Made by a program: the position numbers and the translations under genes. The notes beneath the pieces were generated by a model. The model made no database searches, was not told the origin of the DNA, and worked only from the letters and a program-made list of their open reading frames with translations. Source: Scytalidium lignicola (Eukaryota > Ascomycota > Leotiomycetes). Taken from it: a stretch of DNA of 51,330 nt. Positions 10,914-21,800 of the stretch are shown one piece after another. The first letter of the stretch is position 1; every line of letters begins with the position of its first letter. The DNA is taken from NCBI GenBank assembly GCA_002812745.2, contig NCSJ02000305.1, positions 1-51,330 of the forward strand. The letters are read 5' to 3'.

Positions 10914-11547
10914 TCAAAACAAGCAAACATCCTTGAAATCTCCATCCTCTCCTAAATGCTCTAGAAAGATGAAGGCTTCATCGTCAAAGTCGACCCCGCT
11001 GGAGTAGAAAAAGAGACAAGAAAACACAGCGTCAGACCCCAGTGGCTGTCAAAACCAACCCGAAGAAATTGCGCATTGCAGATATTCGGATATGTTTCAA
11101 AGGCATATGAGATGCTTACTCGATACTCTCAGTATCGCGCTTGTAATATGGGCTCTCAGTTTCGCGTTTGTAGTATGGGCTCTCAGTGTCGCGCTTGTAG
11201 TATGGACTCTCAGTCTCACGTTTGTAATATGGGCTCTCAGTCTCGCGTTTATAGTATGGACTCTCAGTCTCGCGCTTGTAGTAAGGACTCTCGGTATCGC
11301 GCTTGTAATATGGACTCTCAATCTCAGCCTCGCGTTTATAGTATGGACTCTCAGTCTCGCGCTTGTAGTAAGGGCTCTCGGTATCGCGCTTGTAATATGG
11401 ACTCTCAATCTCAGCCTCGCGTTTATAGTATGGACTCTCGGTTTCGCGTTTGTAATATGGACTCTCAATGTCGCGCTCTGACACCGTTGGGGCACCGAAG
11501 ACTGCGGCTACCGCAGCGAATGCGAGGAGGAGTAGATTGGCGTGCAT
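10914..11547 (-). CDS. dikaritin-type RiPP precursor with 12 Kex2-bounded SPYY repeats
   Basis: Start at 11547: MHANLLLLAFAAVAAVFGAP is a good secretion signal; an upstream in-frame Met at 11679 would hide it. The body is 12 copies of SPYYKR, each led by a short acidic linker (ETE, DTE, DIE or EAEIE), ending with a degenerate DTESIE. Lys-Arg after each core is a Kex2 site; EA and similar pairs could be trimmed by a Ste13-type peptidase. This is the layout of UstA-type precursors, where the cores are excised and cyclised on tyrosine. Exon 1 (11547-11120) either stops at 11116 (143 residues) or, as I prefer, splices at GTAAGC across 11119-10999 to a strong TTTCTACTCCAG acceptor. That adds 28 acidic residues ending at 10914 (170 residues). 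The core sequence matches no product I know. Confidence 0.85.
11125..11490 (-). repeat. 27/33-base tandem repeats encoding precursor cores
   Basis: Nine-codon units (ETESPYYKR, DTESPYYKR) and two eleven-codon units with EAEIE are arranged head to tail. The longer DTE/ETE/EAEIE order occurs twice, suggesting expansion by unequal exchange of two- to three-unit blocks. Synonymous differences show the array is not freshly duplicated. Confidence 0.9.
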
Positions 11548-12174
11548 GATGAAATTTATGGCCGATACAGGAAGTTCTTCAAGGGGACTGTTGATGTATT
11601 GAGCAGTGAAGATGTGAGATAGAATGCTTGTCTGAATATAGATAATGAGGATGAGAGAAAATGCTTTATACTCATGCAAATGCCACTTTTACAGACTTCT
11701 TACACCACCACAATATTTCTTGTTGAGGCCCCCTGAAATCAGTGTACTGCTGAAAACTGCGATAACCGAGACGGATGACTTCCTACTGTGGCTCCCTGAA
11801 GAATACCCGATGCATGAGGTAAAAGGAAATCTTCTGAAATGGGGAAGATTATCTCAAAAGAACAAGAGTTCTACTGAATCTGATAGAATCTTGTTCCTCC
11901 ATGTGATACAAACTCTATCGGCAAGTCCAGAGAGAGGATCGCCTCGGAAAACCACACGGACTTCTTGCGGATATCCAGAAAAAGCTCAATCCTACTACAG
12001 CTTAACCGCAAGATCTCATCCGAGAACCGAATTGGAAAAGCTGACAAAATATTACATGTGCCTAGAATGAGTTTTGAGAAAGGACAACGCGTACTCGTTC
12101 TTCCTGCCTTTCATCTTTGCTCTGTTCCAGAGTACTGCTTCGCCATTCTTGAATCACAAGACATCAACAGCAAC
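11548..12174. promoter_or_regulatory. divergent promoter: RiPP precursor / UstY oxidase
   Basis: A 627-base region between two divergently transcribed cluster genes, suggesting coordinated control. On the minus strand a TATAAAG box lies at 11664-11670, about 120 bases before the precursor ATG. Open frames through the region (for example 11645-12070) look like chance. Confidence 0.55.
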
Positions 12175-12936
12175 ATGAAAGGTTCTACGCCATTTACACC
12201 GTGTCGTATAGCGACGGCTTTCCTAGTGATATCTATTAGTATGATAATCACTTTCCAGAGTCAACTCACCGCTGCTCTCAAAGCCACCCGCCACAGTACC
12301 CACGAACAAGTTGATCTCGCGCATAGCAAACAATATCACCTACGGACCTTTCCAGATGTGACTCCTTTAGAGGACCTCGGATCTGAGGGAGATAAAGCCT
12401 GGGACACACTCACCACCGAGAGAGGAGGTTTCCTGTGGATTCAATACAACGAGACATATGATATTCCGTGGGGTATTTCCATGTTTCACGGATTGCACTG
12501 CCTGCAGATGTTGCGTAGAGAGTTTCAGTCCCAGCTGGGAATAAATAGCAGCGGAGGACATCATCACCACAAGCGCAACATTGCTACAAAGCATGAGAAT
12601 CATGGCAATGGGGTGGATACTGTGCATCTTGGGCATTGCCTGGCATATATTGCGGAGGTAGATAGCATATACCCATGACTCTATAAACTTCGGCTTTACT
12701 GATGAAATCAGATGCTAGAGTGTGTCGGCGACAGCACAATCGAGGCGCCGTGGATCAAAGTGGATAAAATGACCGGTAATATGATTGACCACGGCATTGA
12801 TGGCGCCGGAGTGCAGCACCAGTGTCGTGATATCAGTCGCTTGCATGTTATAGCTGAAGAGACAGAGCAAAGGGCAGCACATGGGTGGGACCATAGGCCT
12901 GGGGACACAATTGAGTTGGTCTTCGGCGAGCTTTGA
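12175..12936 (+). CDS. UstYa-family (DUF3328) oxidase, copy 1
   Basis: Two exons, 12175-12657 and 12712-12936, with a 54-base phase-0 intron (235 residues). UstY proteins catalyse oxidative cyclisation of tyrosine-containing core peptides in dikaritin pathways. Visible are one membrane helix near residues 11-28, a luminal domain, and the two hallmark HxxHC motifs, HGLHC (105-109) and HLGHC (151-155). After the intron come ECVGDSTIEAPW and GVQHQCRD, which match the family's C-terminal CxGDxTLE and HxCRD blocks. A His-rich loop (GGHHHHKR) between the motifs is unusual. ATG 12175 was chosen because it puts the membrane helix at the N-terminus; the frame is open further upstream to 11965 without meaning. 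Its 3' end has a decayed copy at 3691-3852. Confidence 0.88.
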
Positions 12937-13341
12937 ACGAAGATTGAAGAAGTAAGAAGTGGTCGAATCGTTTGAATTGGGGGAAAGCAAGCGGGCGTGA
13001 TCTGGGAGCAAATAGAAGTACGATGTAAAGCAGCGATCCTGTAGATCTTTGTTGGAGTTGATGTAGATGAATAATGAAGTTACTGTTCGTTCTCATGAAA
13101 AGTCGTCCACGTAAGCAACGATTGTGATGTGATAAAGGCGCACCCGTCGCTCGCTTCCATGAAAATGAATACGCGTACCCGAACATCCCAATGACCGATG
13201 GTCCAGAGTATCCAAAGTTATAATTCTCATATATATACTTATTAGGCACTTAAGTAAGTGGTCTCACCGCTTCACCTACTTTAAATTATTATTTCATTTT
13301 GTCATTCCTGACAGCCTAGAGTACAGTTCCCTCGATATGAT
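12937..13341. promoter_or_regulatory. promoter region of the MFS gene
   Basis: 405 bases between co-oriented genes. A TATATATA stretch lies at about 13229-13237, roughly 110 bases before the MFS start. The first 115 bases are the 3' flank that is also found near 3760-3852. Confidence 0.5.
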
Positions 13342-14893
13342 ATGGCTTTGACACAGGATGAGAACGAACGAACTGCTCTTCTACACGCAAATGCATTCCA
13401 GCCGCTTACCTCGCCATCGCCTTCGATCCCAAAGCTTAAACTGAAATGGATAACATGGATTCTGGTCGGCACCTTGGTTCTCGCATTCGAGACTGGCAAC
13501 GCCATGCGAGTAGCTCCTCTGATCGCCAGTTACGAAGAGATTCTGTGCGTCGACGCAACTCAGCCAAATTTGAAGCCATCGCGCACCTGCTTGAACGACC
13601 ATGCGGTAAAGAATGAGCTGGCAGTGATCTTGGGCGTATCCCAATTCCTCGATTGCGTCCCCGCACTTCTGTTGTCAGGACTCTACGGCTCCATGGCGGA
13701 CAAGCACGGCCGGCGACCAGTCCTCCTTCTCGGCTATCTGGGCATGATATTGAGTGCAATATGGATGACTGCTGTGATCTGGCTTGCTCCCAGGGTCCCA
13801 CTCAGGCTCGTCTGGGTAGGCCCCCTCTTCACCATTATTGGCGGCGGATCAAGCGTGCCAATTTCGATCCTTATGACGACTGCTACAGATATTGTTCCTT
13901 CGACGCAAAGAGTGTCAGTTTTCTCTTTCATACATGGTACAGCTCTACTTGCAGTCATCGTAGGCTCAGCAATTAGCTCCGTGATGATGACATCCCTCGG
14001 GAATCATCTTCCACTGCTGATTGGGCTTTCCTTGATGTGCCTAGCTTTACTTCTGAGTTTCCTCCTACCAGTCACGGGGCAAAAGTCGAGGCATTTCTCA
14101 ACCACGTCTACCGGCCATTCTATTCCTAGGTCCGTTGACCCTTTGACCTCGAGCAAGCGATATACTGTTTGGAAGACTAGAGGTGCTATTCCTATCATGA
14201 TCGCTGGTTTTCTCTCTATGCTAGGCCAGCAAGTACAGATTCTAATTTTACAATATATGCCCGAAGTTTTCGGCATAAGTCTAGCTCAGGTGAGTTCATT
14301 CATATGTATTTTCTTTTAACTCCGAACTGAATTTATGTTCTTTTCAGGCCAACATATTTAATGTCTTGAACAACTCGGTGAATCTGTTTATGCTTTTTCT
14401 CATTCTACCATTCGCAAGCAAACTGTTATTGCGCTATTATGGACCTTTTACTTTCTCAAAAGACCTAGCCCTCGCCCATATAAGCGGCTTTCTTTTTGCA
14501 GCAGGGGCTTTAGTGTTGAGTATTGCTTCAAATGTAACGGTAGCTGTCATCGGTGAGCATTCGAAGTTCTGTCTTCTTCTTTACATGTTTGCTCACACCA
14601 AGACAGGCATTATCATATTTGGAACTGGGATCGGTCTCAGCAGTGTTTTGCGTTCCATCTTCGTCGAGCTCTTTCCACCCGAACGCGCAGCATTCGCCAC
14701 GACGTTAATTTCCGCAGCAAAGGCTGTAGGTGGCAGTTTTTCGGGACCCATATACTCCTATGCTTTTTCATTGAGTCTTGACTTAAGAGGAATACTACAG
14801 GGTTTGCCGTTTCTAGTGTCGGCAGCCTGTTTTGCGATTGTAGAGTTGCTATTAATCACGGCTAGACTCAAATCAGACGAGCGTAGCGGATAG
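13342..14893 (+). CDS. MFS transporter, probable product exporter
   Basis: Three exons: 13342-14289, 14348-14552, 14607-14893 (479 residues). The MFS motif A between helices 2 and 3 reads GSMADKHGRRPVLLLG. Hydrophobic stretches fit about 12 membrane helices with a central loop around TGQKSRHFSTTSTGHS. Intron 1 is a clear GTGAGT...TTTTCAG (58 bases). Intron 2 is 54 bases with no in-frame stop, so its retention would insert 18 residues; splicing gives the smoother helix VIGIIIFGTGIGL. The place between the UstY and regulator genes matches MFS genes such as ustT in known dikaritin clusters, so export of the cyclic peptide or self-protection is inferred. The substrate cannot be read from sequence. 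Confidence 0.85.
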
Positions 14894-15158
14894 ATGGTGG
14901 AATTTTCTAGATAAAGGACGTCAACCTAGTCTACTAAGTGTCGCTGGACACTTTGCTCATTTGTACGTTATATCAAGTAGAACNTTTTTTTATCAAACTG
15001 CTATGTTGTTTTCTAGCTCCTATCCTGGCTGGCGTCTGGGGATTATGCATCAAGTTACATTATTCAAAGCACTCAATTACACCAATATTTATAAAGGGAT
15101 ATCAGTAGTGCATCACTTTTGTTGTTGGCAGCCTTTTTGGAACATTTTATTGACAGTC

Positions 15159-17899
15159 TCAAACTAGAGAGGGTTTGTTAGAGATCCCCTGAGCGGAGGA
15201 AATCCGCTGACCTATCCTATTCAACTCGATCACCTCAGCCAGTGGAACTTCAAAACCCATGGAAAGTCTACCAAAGAGCCCACAGGCAATAGCTAGGTAG
15301 GAGATCTCATTATCGTCCGACCAGTTGAGGACAACTGCCAAGAAGATGATTCGCACAGCAACAAAAAGTGGCAGTGCCAAGGCCCTGCAAGTGGTGACGA
15401 TTAGCTCAGTTCACATATATGATCTGGTATACCTCTAATTATCATTTACCTGTTGACTAAAAAATCTGCAATCTGAACAGCTTCATAGTCTTCAAGCACT
15501 GTTTTAGCCGTTTGTACGCATTGCTTCAATCCTTGATTACGGTGCTCGTTTAGATCCTCGGATTCAATGTTCCGAGGATGTAGGAATAGACTGTCCAAAG
15601 CTAACAGTGCTTCGTAATACTGCAAGCGTAACTGTAGATGCATTCGGCGATGATAAATTTGATTGTGTCCAGGGATGTCTTTGCTCCACAACTCGTCTGG
15701 TATTTCTGAAGTCCACGCGTCTAGTTGTTGGTGAAGAAATCCAGCGACTCTGTCGAGAGCGGTGAATGGTTTTACGAAAAGATTATGGTCATACTGAGCC
15801 TTTTTTATCTGAGAACACAGTTTTGCATATCGTATTTGTAGGAGTAAATGGTCATCGACATCATGGGAATTCATGTTCGCGGAGTTTGAGGGTTTCGGAA
15901 TGTCTAGGTCAATGTAGGCGTCATCAATAACCTGGTAAAGTGGTTAGTTTTAAAATATGGACCCCGAGAGATGAATTTCCTTTAGACTCACAAGAGGTAA
16001 CCCCCATCGCAGGCAGTAAGGCTGCGTAAGCGTATAAAGATACCAAAACGTTCTCGTAGCCCAGGCTTGTTCCTCGGGGTCTGAGATTAGTGCGAGTATC
16101 CCGCTCTTATAATTCAGGCGAAGGTTTTGCGCACACGATACAGCATTCGTCATCAACGTGGAAAAGCATCTTAGACCAAATGTCCTTGCATAGATTAACT
16201 GTTTTGGGTCAATGAAATTATAGCGAGGCACCAAGGGTACTCCTTACCATTGTTACCAGTGACTGCTCCGTGAAGTATGAGTAAATTTGAAGATTGGAGC
16301 TTGAATTCAGAAGAAGAGGTGTACCTACCTGAAGTTTTAGAAGAGTATCTTTTGCCAAGAGCACGTCACCTAAGGCGTGAAGAGAGTGCTGAAAGAAAGG
16401 CCCAGACGAATCATCTCCTTTCCTTTGTTCTGCTGCGCGCAAATGGAAGCCGATCGCGATGGCCGAGTACATGAGTGCATTTTCAACGGGGGAGGTTGGT
16501 TGATCTTCCAAGATTACCGAAAGTATCCGCTTAAGTCTGGTAAAACTTAAAAAGGAGGCGAGCCTGTGGGATATTTAGCTTCATGCTCTGTTTATTTTCA
16601 AGCGTAAATACCAACCCTGCAGGCTCATTATGACATGCTACAATATGCAGCATTAGCAATATATATCCTGGAGGTAAAGGCTGTAATCATACCTTCCAGG
16701 ACGTCATCTAGAATTACTCGAGAATAGGATGAATAGGTGTGCTTCTTGAGATCTACATCTGGGCCTTGGGCATGCTCATACTGCCTTGGCTCGAGCTGTA
16801 TAAAAGAAGAGAAGGCGCCTAGCATAAACTCGGCTTTTAATATGTCATCATCAAATTGAGACAAAGTGAACGCAGATCCAATGCAGAAGCGAGTAATAGG
16901 TGTAGTAACTATCATATTTGGCAGTCTCATTTCTGAAGGTCCTGGCAAGCCCGTCGTAGTTGAAGCACATTGGTCCTGTATCTTGTCTTTTAATCATGCA
17001 CAATACTTAAAGAGATATATACACACATACCCCTGCCCGCATATTATCCGGAAATTTTCTCGAGTGTCCTTCGTCATTACTTTCTGCAAATTTTGCCTCT
17101 GAATACGACACGACTTGTTGGGTCGACTCAGAAATCGTATGGCGGTGCAAAGGGCTTTCCAAGAGTTCACTTGATAAAATACTAGAACGAGGAGAATACA
17201 AAGCTCCATCAAAAGCACCGGGTTCACTGGTTGGAGATAAAGCACCGCAACTTGTATGATTTGAGGGGGTTACCAAAGCTGTGACGCTGCTTGGAAAGAA
17301 ATCCATTGAGACTTTACTAGCATCAGTTAGTTCAAAATTTTGGATATCCAGCTGTTCCCATGACATGTCCGTCATAAGATGGGGCAGGTTCTGTTGGTAT
17401 TCCAGCGTAGATAGAAATGGCCTGGGTGGTGAGTGTGCCTTATCAAGTGTTGGAGTTTGTTCACTCCCCGTCGGATGGGTCAAATGCTCAGAGAACGATG
17501 CTCGCGAAGATATTCCATGACCTTGACTTCCGTGACGAGCAGATCGAGTCTGCTTGTAGATACACTCTCGGCCCAATCTCTGTCAACTAAAAGTCAGATG
17601 TAATTGGCAGCAAACAATTAGTTCGGTCACATACGTAACACTGATCGCAGGGTCTCGTTCCATCGCCTGTTTCCACAAAAGTATTATTATAATTACTATT
17701 ACCAGGACTTTCTGTTTAAGTAATAATTCAACTCACACCGCACTTTTCTCGACTTGCATGATTCACAGGCACCGCGACGCCGAGTCAAAATTTGTTTCGA
17801 GCCACTCCGATGAGCTGCAGAACCCTCTACAGCCACTGATCTATTCATCTGTTGGGTGCCCACGTGAAAAGAGATGGGGTAAGGTAGTGGGAAATTCAT
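15159..17899 (-). CDS. Zn2Cys6 transcription factor, probable cluster regulator
   Basis: Nine exons: 17899-17737, 17666-17635, 17579-17031, 16975-16693, 16637-16616, 16563-16248, 16198-15992, 15931-15450, 15384-15159 (759 residues). The binuclear zinc cluster is spread over the first three exons and assembles as CESCKSRKVRC, DGTRPCDQC and YRLGREC: spacing CX2CX6CX5CX2CX6C, exactly that of the family. The middle region has the fungal-specific TF homology pattern (NLQIYSYFTEQSLVTM; DPEEQAWATRTFWYLY). All introns are 49-70 bases and keep phase, so the model is self-consistent. It is divergent from the ABC transporter, and their shared promoter carries two TTCCGG/CCGGAA-type symmetrical sites, as such factors often bind. 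Control of the RiPP genes is inferred from position. Confidence 0.87.
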
Positions 17900-18804
17900 A
17901 GCTCAAGACTTTGAAGGGTTGCCAAGACACATATGAGATTTACACAAAGACATTATAGGTGTACAGTCTCTCCATTATGACGTGATACTGTAAGGGGCGA
18001 GATCTCAGTATACAAGCGATACCGACTTGAACCAGAATAAATGACGGTCCCGAACCACATAGTTCTCACCACAAGCTGAGCAGCTGAGGTAGCATAGCTG
18101 GGGTAGCATCAACGAATGAGAAGAAGCATAGATATTGCATCGACTACTCAAAACATATACCTGCATACAGGGTGTGGTGGTCTAGCAGATGAAGTAATTA
18201 GCGACCTTCCTGAAGAGGAAAAATTCCCCGATAATTCTCGCATATGTGCGGCACAGACAGAAGGCTATCTGTGTTCAACCGTTCCGGGGAATCCGGAAAA
18301 TGTTTCGATCCTGCGGTCAGTCTCTCATATCTATTGCTCAAGACCGTGAAGGCGTTTATCAAACTAGTTCTTGCGTCGTCTCAAGGACAAAATAATTGCA
18401 CGCCCCTTGCTGGATCTACCCGTCCCGCTCCAGGTAAAGCAGCCAATAGGCGAGCTTGTAAGAGCGCAGGCCGGAAGAGGGGGGTGCATTTATTTAACCA
18501 TCTGACCAATGAGGTTTCCGGAAAGAATCAATGTCGCTAAATTGCCCAGTCAGAACGCTGTACAACCGCAGACAAAGAGCTGTACGGAGCAACTATTATT
18601 AATGTTGCATGGCCATGGCCGTAGGCACCAGTCGAGCTATCATCTATCATCTATCATCTTCTCAATTCCATGGCCCTTCCTCATACTACGAGGCAAAAGC
18701 TTTGTTTGGCTTGGCTTGCATTACTTGTCTTCGTCATCCTATCCCCAGATCAGATCAAACTTTCAATGCACCTCTCCATCAAATAAACAACCCATTTCGC
18801 CGTC
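17900..18804. promoter_or_regulatory. divergent promoter: regulator / ABC transporter, with CCGG-centred palindromes
   Basis: 905 bases. TTCCGG-5 bases-CCGGAA lies at 18282-18298, and a second symmetrical TTTCCGGAAA at 18515-18524. Zn2Cys6 dimers recognise paired CGG/CCG half sites, so both are candidate operators, by inference. A short CTATCAT tandem repeat lies near 18639-18656. No gene is seen inside. Confidence 0.5.
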
Positions 18805-21800
18805 ATGAATACATTCGGCGGTCTCGAATGCCAACAAGCTGCCGATGACAACTTTGGTCCCGTGGTGGCCTCATGTGTCCGGTTGTTCGACTTTACTTTG
18901 CTTTTTGAACAAGCGGTTCTCTCTACTATCCCCAGCGCAGTCTTCTTGGTTCTTGCGCCATGGAGATTGAGGATTCTTTATCTTTCGAGCCTGAAGACGA
19001 GGCGGAGTTGGCTTTCAATCGCAAAACCGACAAATATTCTGGCGTTGATCTCGAGCCAACTGATTCTGCTGGTTTTTTATTGCACTCAGCCTGCCATTAC
19101 CAGAACAGCGTTTTCGATACCTGCAACTGTGCTGGCCCTTGCGGCAGCAGTGACAAATTTACCACTATCATACCTTGAGCAACGCCGTTCCGTGAGGCCA
19201 TCAACACTTCTAAATTCCTACCTGGCTCTCTCCACGATTCTTGATCTCCCTCAGGCCCGAACCCTCTATCTCCTACCAGGACAGCGTCATCTCGCAGCTA
19301 CATTTTCTGCGGTATTAGCTGCTAAAGCTTTATTACTTGCTCTTGAGACTTGGAATAAACGACAATATCTCATCGGAAAGTATCAAACCCTTGCTACTGA
19401 GACCACCAGCGGTATATTCAGCCGTAGTCTTTTTCTCTGGATGAATGATCTCTTCAAACGGGGCTATAGAAAAGTGATATCTTCTGATGACCTTGGCCCA
19501 ATCGATAGCAACTTGGGTTCCGCCCGAGTACACCAACAACTTCAGGACGTGTGGACTCGTCAAGACCGCCCGGTCAACGCTCCTCTTCTCCGAAGTTTAT
19601 GGAAAGCTCTTCGATGGTCCATTTTGTCACCTGTTCCACCCCGCCTATGTTATTCTGGATTTTTGTTTGCACAGCCATTCCTCATCAACCGAGCTACCAC
19701 TTATCTAACGCGGCCAAGTAATGCTCTCGAAGATGATGTTGGATATGGACTTATTGGGGCTGCAGCATGCACTTATGTTGGAATCGCGGTAAGTATGTTT
19801 TGACCTCTCTCCCAAACTCAGAAGTCTAATAATCTCCATCCTCAGGTTTCCTATGCTTTATTTCAACATCAGCTATATCGACACATCACGATGGTTCGAG
19901 GCGCCCTTGTCTCATTAATCTACACCCAAAGTTTGACCATGGAGGATCGAATAGATGATCTATCGGCAGCTGTAACCCTTATGAGCACAGATGTGGATCG
20001 AATCTGCCAGAGCTTGATACTACTTCATGATCTTTGGTCTCGACCTTTGGAGTTGATCGTTGGAATCACTCTCTTGGCGTTGCAAATTGGCTGGGTATGC
20101 ATTATGCCAATTACCGTGGTTGTCATCAGCGCTATCCTTGATTCGAGAGTCACCATGTTGATTGGCAATAAAGTCAAGATCTGGTCCGATGCTGTCCAGC
20201 AACGAATTTCTCTAACTGCCAATGTTTTATCGTCAATGAAAAGCGTTAAAATGCTGGGTCTTGTCAAGCCACTATATACGCTGATGCATAATGAAAGATT
20301 ACACGAGCTTAGCTTGCAGGCGAAGTTTCGTTGGTCAACTATCTGGCTGAATACGCTCGGTAAGGCACCCAAAATTCTCATTTCAATAGAATTATTCTTT
20401 TAGTTTTCTCATACATATGTCCTAAAATTCATCTCGTGACATTCTTTTAATTTCCATACCTAGAAACATGCTATTGAATAGATGACAAGGCTCTGATTTT
20501 GCCTGTAGGAAATGTACCCCCGGCTCTTGCACCAGCAGTGACCTTCGTCACATACGCAATCAAGGCCCATCTAGAGGGCTCCAAGTCCCTTAATACTTCC
20601 CAAGTATTTACAAGTCTTGCGCTCATCAACCTCGTATCCACTCCCGCTTCAGAGCTCCTAGCAGCATTTCCCTTTGCAGCTTCATGTCTTGGTTGTGTGG
20701 AAAGAATCCAGAATCACTTAATAAAACCAAGTCGTCAGGACCAGAGGACCTTTACTCAGAGCAGAGTGGATATCTCAGAGAAGAAGACGGAATCGAAGCA
20801 AAACGTGGAAATGATTGTTGCATGTCTGACTCAGGTAGAAATCCCGATGCATGATGGTGCGCACTCTCTACTCCAAAACCTTAACTTGGAGTTCCGACAG
20901 AACAGCTTCACAATGCTAATTGGACCGAGCGGATCTGGGAAATCCACATTGCTGAGGGCTATACTTAGCGAAGTTAGTTATAGTGGGACCATATCGCTGG
21001 GTACTAGTCGAATTGCCTACTGTCCCCAAATGCCGTGGGTTTTCACAGGTACTATCAGGCAAAATATATGCGGCTTAGAACCAGGCCCTGTTGATGAAGA
21101 TTGGTACAAATCGGTGCTTTACTCTTGTGCCCTAGATTCCGTTCTTCTTGCCTTACCACATGGAGATAATACGCGCGTCGAGGGACAAAGTTCCAGTCTC
21201 AGCGGTGGTCAGAAGCAACGTATCATTCTGGCTCGCGTCTTGTATCAACGCCCGCAACTGCTCTTGCTTGACGATATCCTTAGTGCCTTGGATATTAAAA
21301 CCGAGGTACATATTATGACACAGTTGTTTGGAGCAAATGGTGTTATATCGAGGCTTGGAGCTACGGTTATCCTTGTCACTCACACGCACCGCTGGGAAAC
21401 ACTTGCAGATAGTGTGATCACACTGGACGGAGGCGGGAATGTGACGCAAGACTTCAACTCACGACGTCCCGAAATGGCTCTCTTCACCGATTCAACCCCA
21501 GTTGGTGACTCTTTTCCGGAACCAGGCCCATCAGACACGTCCGAAACCGAGCAAGCCAACAGTAACTCCAACCCAGATGAGCTCCCGCATATAGAATCTC
21601 CTTCTCAACATGGAGGTGACTTCGGAGACTACGTCTTTTACTTCAAGACCGTGAGATGGCCAGTGATATTAATGTTTGTTTTATCTGCTGGAGCCCAAAC
21701 CGTCTGCTACTACATATCTCAGGCGATATTAAATTGGTGGACAGCGGATCATGGTTCGGACGAAGCGAAGTGGCTACCACTATACCTCACCATGGCCATC

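Noticed and set aside
10578..10955. A 125-codon plus-strand frame as a further small cluster gene
   Set aside because: No signal peptide or motif; it overlaps the likely second exon of the precursor on the other strand.
11125..11490. Possible CRISPR-like or satellite array
   Set aside because: Units are 27 or 33 bases, a multiple of three, with no unique spacers, and encode the precursor cores.
11076..11549. Repetitive open frames on the plus strand and other frames across the precursor (for example hydrophobic repeats at 11092-11481)
   Set aside because: They are shadows of the tandem repeat. Only the minus-strand frame from 11547 has a signal peptide and Kex2 sites.
11548..11679. Upstream Met at 11679 as start of the precursor
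   Set aside because: It would add 44 residues before a textbook signal peptide.
16300..16328. A 29-base intron in the regulator (GTAGGT...TTCAAG)
   Set aside because: Too short for fungal splicing, and reading through gives the family-like NLQIYSYFTEQSLVTM.
18116..18540. Open frames in the regulator/ABC promoter
   Set aside because: Short, no domain, and located between two divergent well-supported genes.
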